This document shows positions 14,500 to 23,613 of a stretch of DNA of 64,000 nt, piece by piece (positions within the stretch are counted from its first letter, which is position 1; every line of letters starts with the position of its first letter). The notes under the pieces were generated by a model. That model worked only from the letters and a program-made list of their open reading frames with translations. It was not told the origin of the DNA and made no database searches. Source of the DNA: Diphasiastrum complanatum (Eukaryota > Streptophyta > Lycopodiopsida > Lycopodiales > Lycopodiaceae); NCBI GenBank assembly GCA_029204225.1, contig CM055109.1, forward strand, positions 30,689,360-30,753,359, in the 5' to 3' direction. The translations under genes were made by a program, and so were the position numbers.

Positions 14500-15195
14500 G
14501 GAGGAAGACTAGTTTCAGTCTAGAACAAATAGTCTAGAACGGACAGTTAAATCAAACAACCTAGAACTGACGGTGCATCCGACGATCTAGAATCGACGGT
14601 CCATCTAACAAGCTAGAATTGACGATCTATATCCAAAGTGTTTTTAGAATATTTCATTCTTCATAGTTATATCCAATGATCCACATAAGCTATATCTGAT
14701 ACTATACCAAACAAATTAATGCATAGATCCGATACTGCTACTGATTTGCATCCGGACATCTTAGTTACATCCGACAGTCAAATCTGATGGACGACTCATT
14801 TTTCTTTTGAATTTGCATCTAATGTGAATCTAACATACCACTGATTTTACATCCGACACTTCATCCAAGGACTATCAGTTTACATCTGACGAGCTTCAGA
14901 CTACATCCAATGAGCTAACTAAGTTCCTCATAATTGATTAGATTTTCATGATTGATTTGAAATCTAAATCATATCAATACACAATCTCCTATATTTGCTA
15001 ATCTGATTCTGGTATAAAATTTTGTCAAAGAAAAATAGTCTGCATTGGACGAGTGTGGATTCTACATCCAACACTGCAATAGAAGTTACATCAGATGGGC
15101 TATTGATACTAGATCTGACACTGTAACTAAAGCTACATATGATGAGCTTCTGTTCAGATCCAATGAGCTTATGCTCAGATCCGACAAACCAATTT
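14500..15195. repeat. Degenerate short-motif repeat zone (ACATCCGAY...GAGCT)
   Basis: A loose motif recurs with irregular spacing: acatccgacagt, acatccgacacttc, acatctgacgagctt, acatccaatgagct, acatccaacactgc, acatcagatgggct, acatatgatgagctt, agatccaatgagctt, agatccgacaaac. In the left part a related cgacggt/gacgatct phrase recurs. No fixed period is visible, so this looks like an old minisatellite that has lost register. There is no open frame. Confidence 0.6.
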
Positions 15196-15200
15196 TATAG

Positions 15201-15710
15201 TGTTGGATTATTCTCCTTCCTACTAATCGACTAATCGGTTTTTAATCTTCATCTAACTTCTATCCAAGCCTGCAGATTTCTTCGTGTTTTTACACAATCT
15301 GCATAACTACTTGGAAATGGCTTACAGTGTCGGCATTTTCTCTCTCTTTGACTTTTTCGCAGAATGTAAGATGTCTTAAATATGAAAGAAATGACTTTAG
15401 TAAAGACCTTTGCATTTTTTGCATTTTTCGCTTGTCAAGAATTGTGAGTAAAAATGCAGTGTCACGTTTTTCGCATTTTTCGCTATTGTAGTTTACGTTC
15501 ATTTCTGTAGAGTTATAGTTTACGTTCAAATCTGCAGACATATTGTTTACGATCACACGCCACCGACTTGCATTAATCCATCAAGAAGTAATTTCTGCGG
15601 AGTCCTAACTGGATTGATGCCAGCAGACTCCAGCCAACTGGCAGCCGCATTTGACGACCTAATTGCTTAGTATAAATAGTTGTTCATATTTCAACATTTG
15701 GAATATTCCC
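15201..15710 (+). repeat. LTR1 family, 5' part of LTR
   Basis: Begins TGTTGGATTATTCTCC and aligns with the first ~430 bp of the full LTR at 17358. Shared phrases are ctaatcgactaatcg, gcctgcagatttcttcgtg, gaaatgactttag and gatgccagcagactccagcc. It carries a small internal duplication around 'gcatttttcgc' and 'agtttacgttca'. The homology fades near 15710, so the 3' part of the LTR is missing. Confidence 0.8.
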
Positions 15711-15963
15711 TAAGATACTTCAAAAAATGACCTCTTTTATGGTTGTCAACAAAAAAATTTTACGCATGCGTAAAGTGTTTTTCAAAATATATTAAAAAAG
15801 AGACTTGTTTTATTCTTGACAAAAATAACAATTATACCATCTTTGGGGGTTCTCAAGACCACTTACAATAACATTTCCATCAAAATTACAGAACAAAAAG
15901 ACAATTACTCTATCGGCTAGTAGAGTCTTGTTACTGTGGAAGCTTATCAGGCTATAAAAGGCA
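15711..15963. other. No gene; spacer
   Basis: AT-rich stretch between two LTR fragments in opposite orientation; nothing recognised. Confidence 0.4.
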
Positions 15964-16335
15964 GCTCTGATACCATGTAAGGAAAAGAGGGTGTGTGAGA
16001 GACGAAAATAGCTCGAAAAGGAATGAACACGAAAAGAAGCGAACTCGAAACTAGAAAAAGAAACAAACTCGAATGGAAAGTATTCATGCGTAGTGGAATG
16101 AGCTATCTCACTCTTTCCCTAAGCATGATTACGCCTATCAGACTCGAACAGAACGTTATTAATCATGTTCAATCTGATTACGTAGCCAAACATTAAGCAA
16201 CAAAACATCAGAAAGATAAATTATCAGTCACGAATTATTTATGAAGAGCTAGACTGAGCTCAACTGATAATCAGTCGCGAACAACTAGACTGATAATAAT
16301 TCGCAAAAAACAGACTACCAGATTAAGCAATAAAC
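15964..16335 (-). repeat. Minus-strand LTR1-related 3' LTR part with copia PBS
   Basis: Positions 15964-15975 read TGGTATCAGAGC on the minus strand, the copia site complementary to initiator tRNA-Met. The adjoining sequence, reversed, ends ...CTTTTCCTTACA at 15976 and matches LTR1 landmarks in order: GTGACTGATAATTTATC, TAATGTTTGGCTACGTAATC, GATAGGCGTAATCATGC. It is clearly more diverged from LTR1 than the plus-strand copies are from each other. The 5' part of this LTR is not recognisable beyond about 16335. Confidence 0.75.
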
Positions 16336-16827
16336 ACATTTTTAATTGGACTGGTTGCCATTCAATAGTGTTTGTTGAATATATATCTACAAACATTGCA
16401 ATGAAGTACAATGACAAAATTGTGTTTGAAATGTGCATTAATCTCTCATTATAAAGGCTGAAATCAATCCAAATTCAGAGAAGCCACTTACTTGGAGATC
16501 AACTCCACCACCTGGAAGTACAAAGCAAGGAAGAAATACCAAAAAGCTAGGAAACAGCAAAAAACAACTCCACCTTTTGATTGATGCAAAGCCTTGCTCT
16601 GATACCAACGCCTAGTAAAGATCCGACTACACTGCTCATACTCTTACAATATAAAAGTGACAAACAAATAAAGTAATTACTTATATTTTGTGACACACGC
16701 AATAATCAAAACTCTTTGGACTCATATTGGTCCAAATGCTAGTCATTATCAATCCCGTCACTATCAGTAGTTATAGGTGTTGATGATCATGAAGTGGTGG
16801 AAGAAGCATCCTCTTCTTCACTATGTA
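16336..16827. other. Spacer with a second PBS-like site
   Basis: At 16596-16607 the minus strand again reads TGGTATCAGAGC, here preceded by CTAGGCGT, which is not a clear CA-ended LTR. It may be a second fragment junction of a copia element or a chance retention. Nothing else is recognised. Confidence 0.4.
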
Positions 16828-17342
16828 CTAAAACATTGCCTTCCTCACGATGCAAGCCGTAATTCCATAGTTTCCCATACTTCCTCTGGTACGTGAGGAC
16901 GGTCTCACATCATTTGTCACAGGAATTTTCTGCTTTAGGATTTCAATAGTGGACTTTCTCAAATGACCTGTTGTGGTAAGCATGAAGTTGTACAGTAAAA
17001 TATCCACCTCCTCTAAAGACAAAAAAAAAAAATTGGAGTATTTTTTGTTTTTCGCTTCTTCCCTTTACCATGCACTGTACGGACCATCTCGAGGCTATAC
17101 CTCCCTTTGAATGGATCAATGTGATCTGTTTTAAACCAATGCATAGTTATGTCTTTAATCTTAGATGTGATGTCGTCTCGATGAAGTGTCAGTACTTTTC
17201 CAATACAAAAGAGGTGACCAAGATCGGCATCTGTTGCCAGTGTAGCTACCAAAGTACCCTCTTGGATATCTTGTAGGCCACCCTTCCACATCTGGGCTAG
17301 TATGTCCCTCCTGCTTGTTGATCGCCTTGCTCCAAGATACAT
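16828..17342 (-). pseudogene. Unknown protein relic, cut by a copia LTR
   Basis: Minus-strand frames 17342-17013 and 17022-16828 join across a homopolymer T run followed by TTTGTCTTTAG, which may be a splice acceptor. The product contains LATDADLGHLFCIGKVLTLH, ITMHWFKTDHIDPFKGRYS and GKGKKRK. After the break it has EEVDILLYNFMLTTTGHLRK and IEILKQKIP. The middle resembles the general layout of plant domains that bind or flank chromatin or transposon-associated proteins (a compact beta-rich 'GKV...HWF' stretch), but I cannot name a family. The upstream part stops 15 bases before the LTR starting at 17358, so that insertion probably truncated it. Confidence 0.45.
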
Positions 17343-17357
17343 CTCTCTGGTCTCTCT

Positions 17358-18375
17358 TGTTGGATTATTATCCTTCTAATCGACTAATCGACATTTGAAT
17401 TTTCATCCAACTTTTATCTAGGCCTGCAGATTTCTTCGTGTTTTTACACAGTCTGCATAACTACTCGGAAACAGTTTACAGCGTCAAGATTTTCGCCTTT
17501 TGGGATTTTCTCTCACTTTGGTTTTTCTGAAAAATGCCAGATGCCTGAAATGTTAAGGAAATGACTTTAGCGAAGACCTTCATATTTTTTGCAAGAAAAT
17601 TCATTGTTCGCTACAGACTTGCTCTAGCTGTTTAGCAAGTAACTTTTTGGAAAGACTATCTGGATGGATGCCAACACATCACAACCAACTGGATGATGCA
17701 TTTGACAACCTAATTAGCTATCCTACTGGTGGATGTTGTCGCATTTGCTTACTATAAGTAGTTTCTCATAATTTTACATTTGTGGGTTGATCTTATAACA
17801 TTGATGCGATCAAGAGATCAACAAGTATTGAATAGTTAGCTCTCTCTCAAGCCTGCGAGCTTGGACACTCTTGCAAATTCTACCTCACTTATTTAAAGCT
17901 GAATAGAGATTGCTATTGCGCTCACTGCTTATTAGCATTGCGCTTAGTTCAAACTTATATTTAGCCGCTCAGAGATAGCTTAGAGTACGTGTGACCTTGA
18001 TCCGCAATTTGTTGTACTCATTTACATCAAGTTTCATTTTCATACTGAATCAATATTATCTTCTTATTGCGTTTAGCTTCGTCTTAGAATGTATGTGTTT
18101 ATGTAATTCTTCGCGACTAATTATTTGTCTGATAATTCAATGCTTAATGTCTGGCTACGTATTCACTATAGTATTGATGACTTCAAAGTTAGTTACTATA
18201 AGATCGAACACGATTTCTATCACTATTGTTTTGTTCAAAATTGATAGGCGTAGTCATGCATAGAGAAAGAGAAAGATAGTTTATTCCGCTGCGCACGATA
18301 TGTTTTTATTCTTGTCGCTTGAATTCTTTTTATTCGATTCTTTTTTACCTATCTTTTTCACACCTCTTTCTAACA
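17358..18375 (+). repeat. Full LTR1 copia 5' LTR, 1018 bp
   Basis: It starts TGTTGGATTATTATCC and ends CTTTCTAACA, canonical TG...CA, and is followed directly by a tRNA-iMet primer-binding site. It is the reference copy for the LTR1 fragments listed elsewhere. No matching 3' LTR is found downstream of the element's coding relic. Confidence 0.85.
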
Positions 18376-18387
18376 TGGTATCAGAGC
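18376..18387 (+). promoter_or_regulatory. Copia primer-binding site
   Basis: TGGTATCAGAGC directly abuts the LTR end. It is complementary to the 3' end of plant initiator tRNA-Met, the usual primer for Ty1/copia reverse transcription. Confidence 0.92.
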
Positions 18388-18577
18388 ATTGATTATTCTT
18401 CAAGGCCTAATATTAAATCAGAGCGCAAGCTCTTATAATTAATATCATTCACGATATCAAATTATTCTTCAGTTCGAATCAATTTGTTTCGGTATCAAAG
18501 AATTGATTTCCAATTTTTGCGCAGCACTGTATCTTTCTCTTGATGACAATCAAATTGTCAACAGTTTAAAGTTTCAG

Positions 18578-20567
18578 ATGGATTCTCAAAGTAAAGTCGG
18601 TCTTATCGTAGACAAGCTAAATGGATCCAATTATCATTTAAGAAAATTTAAGATGGAGACATTGCTAATCGCCAACAAGTTGTGGAATGTTGTTACAGGT
18701 ATTGAAGTGAAGCCTGAAGATGACACAAACAACTCAAAATGGAAATCGAAGGATGGTAAAGTGGTGAAGAACAATCATTGAATTTACATTCATCGAAGAA
18801 AAAGATGTTTTGCAAGTATTGCAAATGCAAAAACCATGAGATCTAGGATTGCCAAATTCTCAAAGCAAAGAATGCAGCCAAGCAACCTGATCAACAAGAA
18901 AATACAATTACAACATCTCCTGAAGCCAAAATGGACAAAGGCACTTTTATGGTCAAAGACAAATACGCAAATTTGGATGATTCGTGGTTTCTAGATTCCG
19001 GAGCTACTCAACATATGACCAAATCATCATGAGATTTTTCATTCCTATACGCCTTATAGCACAAAGAAGTATGTTCATCTTGGTGATGATAGCACTCACA
19101 CTATCAAAGGTGAAGGTATTGTAAGATTAAGATTCCAACATGATCAATTCAAACTACTGTCAAAAGTTTTGTATGTTCCCAAACTCTCTACAAATATGTT
19201 ATCAGTAAGTAGAATTACAGATTTAGGTCATAAGGTGGAGTTTGAGTTTGATCAGTGCAGAATTATTGCTAGGAGTAATAAGATCCTTGCACTCGGCAAG
19301 AGACATGGATACTTATATGGATTGGCACATTGTTATTCCGTTTCTAGTCAAACCTTGAAAACCTCTATTCTTTTCAATAAAGCATTAATATGACATCATT
19401 GCTTAGGACACTTGAATTATGCATCTGTTTCAAACATGTCCAGACAATCCCTAGCACTTGATCTCAACTATCCTTCTGGCAAAGTTGATCTCCCTGACTA
19501 GGATTCCTTTTAGATCGAGTCATAGGCATGCAACAAAAGGTCTATTAGATGTTGTTCATTCATATATATGTGGACCTATGCAAACTTCGGCATTGCTAGA
19601 TGCAAAGTATTTCATTACCTTTATTGACGAATTCTCCAGAAGAACAATTGTTTACTTCATCAAGCAGAAATCAGAAGCCTTCATCAAGTTCAGACAATTC
19701 AAAGAGCATGCAGAAAATCAAACTGGCAAACGAATCAATGCACCGAGGTCCGACAACGGGGGAGAATATATCTCCACTGAATTCAAGGAGTACTACCTTA
19801 ACAACGACATTGAGCAACAATGCATTACCTCCTATTCGCCTTAATCGAATGGTCTTGCTGAGAAAAAGAACCTTCTTTATCGAACTTACGAGTTTTTATA
19901 TGTACTACTTATGCACAGATTCCTCATGATCTCAGGAAGAAGCTCGACTTCTAGAGTACTAAATGGATTTTCATCAACTACAGTACTTCAGATCAAGCCT
20001 ACAAATTGTTCGATCCCATCGAGTCGAAGATATTCACTAGCCGGGATGTCATCTTCATCGAAGATCAGTTCATCGAACTCAAGGGAAAAGGCAAAGCCCA
20101 TATAGTCGACTCTTCAGTTTTATCTGACATATTGAACTTCAAGATTCCTATTGAAGGCCCAATATCATCCACTTCCAACAAACAACATATCAACGGCGAA
20201 TCCGAAGATGATGATGTTGCAATTCAAAGTCCTTCAATTATATGGAGACCTTCAATCCAGTAGTCAAGCATTCTTCTATTCGACTTTTATTATCGTTTGC
20301 TGTTGCAGCAGATTTGGAAATACATCAAATGGATGTACAGACAGCATACCTCAATGGAGTTATTGAAGAAGACATTTACATGGTGCAACCTGAAGGTTAT
20401 ATTATCGAAGGTAAACACAATCATGTGTGTAAACTCCATAAGGCACTCCATGGCTTGAAGCAATCTGTTTGGGCATGGTTTCAAAGGATCACTACTTTTC
20501 TTATTGATCACGACTACACACCTAGCTCTCCATATTCGAATGTTTACTTCAAGACAGTGTAGTAGTC
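18578..20567 (+). pseudogene. Gutted Ty1/copia gag-pol
   Basis: Pieces of one polyprotein in order: gag N-terminus (18578-18781, VDKLNGSNYHLRKFKMETLL); a broken CCHC knuckle CKYCKCKNHEI near 18811; protease WFLDSGATQHMTK near 18987; the post-protease stretch VLYVPKLSTNMLSVSRI (19169-19393); integrase core with VHSYICGPMQT, FIDEFSRR and RSDNGGEYIS (19458-19844); a linker with SRDVIFIEDQF near 20040; and RT with MDVQTAYLNGVI and ALHGLKQSVWAWF (20242-20562). Most of gag, the GAG-pre-integrase, the integrase C-terminus, the YVDD part of RT and all RNase H are missing. Multiple stops and frame changes occur. The right end is a 20-bp duplication, aagacagtgtagtagtcttt, at 20548 and 20568. Confidence 0.9.
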
Positions 20568-21361
20568 TTTAAGACAGTGTAGTAGTCTTTTATCTTTAGA
20601 TGAGAAAATCTAACAAGAACAATCATAAATGAAAGGGAATTGTACTTGCTGCTTTCACACATGTGAAAACCTATCAGAGTATGGACTCCAGCCTGAAAAC
20701 AAAGTACAATATGACAATCAAAACAAATGAAGACAAATGGAGAGATTGACAATAATTTGCTTCCAAAACCAAGATTGGTGTTGCTTCTTGATGATTATGG
20801 CCAAATGCGGCTCTGTATATACATTTCTTGGAGCTCGTGGTACTGATCATGCATCAGATCTCACACGTGTGAGGATGCTTTGACATATGATGATTCATCA
20901 TGCAAAATTGACACTTGGATCAAACTTTCTATTTTGAGAACTTTTGGTCCATTTTTCTACTATATAGAGAACTTGTAAAAAATCTTTTTTTATGGGCATT
21001 TAATTTCTTCTATGGTTTCATTACATTCTTTACGAGCACATACATGAGCCATGAAACCAACCATAAGAAGAAGAAAAATCAACGATTTTTTCAAAAAAGT
21101 TGACGCTTTTTTATCTTTAACAGGCGAATGTTTCAAGAATTCCAAACTTTCTTAAAGCCCCCCTTTCTTGAGTTTCTACAAGTTCATTTTCAACCTTCTA
21201 TGTGTTCTCTATTTGACTCAGTAGAATCGAAAGCAAAGTGATCAACTTAGTGTACCCAATGTGCAACCATCCATACTTAGGTAATCAAAACCTAAAATAA
21301 AATAAGAAACCCCATCCCCCTTTTCTTTCTAAGTTATTATATTTTCATTTTCTTTTAGCAG
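20568..21361. other. No recognised gene
   Basis: Unassigned DNA after the copia relic. The expected RNase H, polypurine tract and 3' LTR are not found. Several short A/T runs and no domain. Confidence 0.4.
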
Positions 21362-22090
21362 TTTTATTCCTTCACTCAACTTATCAATGATTCACAACCT
21401 GATGCAGTTCGAGCTCATCTTCTTTCATGTGCTAGTCTAGGTGCAGGGGCTTGGTTGGTTGCATGTCCAGTTTTTTCACTCTTGCGACTCTTCTCTGACT
21501 AGTTTATCACTCTCCTCTGACTAGTTTATCACTGCCCTTTGTACCAAATTGGGACTACCACATTTAGTGCTAAATGGTCTCTCTAAGTGTTTATGTGGTC
21601 ATGTGATGGATTTCTTGGGTACTCATCTTATGGGGTGTCACACATAATTTCATTTGTCACAACTATTGCTCATGATAATAATTTCGTGTCGTTCGAGAAT
21701 CATCGTCGGCATGTTGACCTTGTTCTCTTGCATGAGGGAATTCGCACTCTTGGAGATGTTGTTATTCTTTATTCCTCTCAACATGATCTTCTTTGTGGTT
21801 CTTCCACCACGTAGGGGGCTACTGCATCTCATGCAGCTCAAGAAAAGGAGCAAGATTATAATGACCATGCATTTGGTGAAGATTTTATCCCCTTTGTTTT
21901 AGAAACATATAATGTCTTTACAAGAAATTTAATAATTTTTTGTCCTTATGTGTGGAGCTTGTTGTGAAACAAAATGCTGCGTAATATCATTCATTGAATA
22001 TTTTTATCGTCAACGTATTTATGTTGCATTGCTCACAAACGATTTCAATTCTTCAACGAGCTCAATTTGCAAGAGCAGGTGCTTCAAAGC
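21362..22090 (+). pseudogene. C-terminal relic of a non-LTR retrotransposon RT protein
   Basis: Read through frame changes, plus-strand segments give a protein region commonly found downstream of the RT domain in plant, algal and fungal non-LTR elements. Visible parts: SQPDAVRAHLLSCASLGAG followed by AWL (21398-21466); FITALCTKLGLP and a CLCG...DFLGTHLMGC cysteine/histidine cluster (about 21525-21630); RRHVDLVLLHEGIRTLGDVV (21690-21760); ATASHAAQEKEQDY and FIPFVLETYNVFTRNL (21820-21930); and QRIYVALL near 22010-22035. At least one TAG and several frameshifts break it. The RT domain itself is not in the window. Known: such C-terminal segments combine a zinc-like cluster with a nuclease-like fold. 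Inference: this is a 5'-truncated copy, as is usual for non-LTR elements. Confidence 0.6.
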
Positions 22091-23255
22091 TTCTTTAATT
22101 ACCTATTAGTGGCACTATTCTAGTTAGTGACTTACATAAAGTAGTAGGTATTGAATGATTCTTTTTTAGGTTTAATGTTTTATTAGGCTTTTTAGCTTAA
22201 TTACTTTTTGCCATTTGAAATCATCATTTTATGAACTTTCATTTTTTTATACATCGACGGGATTTCCCATCCTTCAATATTAAATGCAATAATTATATAG
22301 ACACACACATACAAAAATATAGCGTGAATGACAAAAATGCTTATTTTTAGCTTTGTTGTGATAGCCCTAATCCATTGTGATGATCTGTTGAGAACATGGA
22401 TTTGTCATAAATTTGAGCGTTAAATTGGCTTTCATTTTTGTTTTTTGTATTTTTAATTACAATAATTGTTTTTTATTTTTCAGCTTTTTGAATATATATT
22501 AAGCTAACACAACAAAGCTTATCACTATATTTACGATCACCTTGGTTATTTTAAGATACAAAATAAACGATGCTCTAATGTAGTGTTGAAATTTGACGCC
22601 CTTCATGCCATTCAAAGGTCAATTTGGACGTATTTGAGAGGCTCTTGTGATTTTTGGCCGTCAACATTGAAATACATAGTTTGTATAAAACGTCAAACTA
22701 ATGGATTACAATTTTTTTTTAAAGTCATGAGTTATATAAGTTGTAATAAGTACATGATACATTCTTCAAAGTTGAACACATACTCTTTGCAAGTTCCAAG
22801 CTCTATAAATCAATACAATGATATTGAAAATTGAGATTCATAAACTTCAAACTTCAAAGTCATTTCATATTAGTATGGGTTATTGGAATTCAATACTACA
22901 AATTTTAAACTGAAATTTGCATGAAAGTCCTGTCTTATGTAAAAAATAAAATTTGAATGGCAAGTTCTATCTAAGAACATCACACGAAGTTCATGAACAT
23001 CGTCAAGAAACATCATGGAAATGAAACATGAAAAGCGACCTTGAACCTCAAATTTTAACATTGCTCTCATGGCAATTGTAGATGTACCTTCCCTCCACAT
23101 AGAACATAGCATTTGTGAGGAATGATATCGGACACATGGCATCATTCGGTAGGTTAAGAGCAAACATACTCTGAGCCATAGCAGGGATCCTAAAACGTTT
23201 TTAATCTCCACCGTAGATCTGCAACTGCTATGTCTAGTATTCGTCATCCAACGGT
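22091..23255. other. No gene; AT-rich intergenic
   Basis: Only short open frames without domains. The sequence becomes less AT-rich toward 23100, close to the hairpin and the DUF1475 gene. Confidence 0.45.
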
Positions 23256-23331
23256 GGGCTACCTGTTGTAGCCATCCTCGCCGCTCGGATTGCTATAACA
23301 GGTAGGCTCGGAGTGCTATAGCAGGTAGCCC
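23256..23331. repeat. Imperfect hairpin upstream of DUF1475 gene
   Basis: Arms GGGCTACCTGTTGTAGC (23256-23272) and GCTATAGCAGGTAGCCC (23315-23331) are complementary except for two positions, with a 42-bp loop. The loop holds another copy of the right arm's core, tgctataacaggtag. The structure is about 280 bp upstream of the start codon. It may be a small foldback transposon remnant or a regulatory inverted repeat. Confidence 0.75.
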
Positions 23332-23560
23332 AGCTTTGCACGACAATTACCTAGTCCAAAGCAAGACTTGAAACTAAGAACTTATATATATTCACTCCTT
23401 TGAATCCAAAGAGGCAGGCAGCTAAAGGTGGGGAGCAATTTACGTGTCATTTTCGTTGCCTCACAACAAAACTTAAAAGATCTCCTTTAAAAAAAAAAAT
23501 TGGTGATGTCATAAATCCAGAATAAAAATCCAGCAAAATAAACGAAATTTGTCAGTATAT

Positions 23561-23565
23561 GGGGG

Positions 23566-23608
<43 letters not shown>
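23561..23608 (+). promoter_or_regulatory. G8 plus (AG)20 tract in 5' leader, touching the ATG
   Basis: Eight G residues and then an uninterrupted AG run lead directly into the start codon at 23609. GA-rich 5' leaders are common in plant genes and bind GAGA-binding BPC proteins. Here the tract is unusually long and adjoins the start codon. An upstream ATG at 23549 is in frame and would add 20 residues, mostly Glu-Arg, but the conserved start is at 23609. Confidence 0.7.

Positions 23609-23613
<5 letters not shown>

Noticed and set aside
16596-16607. Second minus-strand PBS as proof of another complete copia
   Set aside because: No CA-ended LTR precedes it and no coding relic follows in that direction; it is kept just as a note in the spacer entry.
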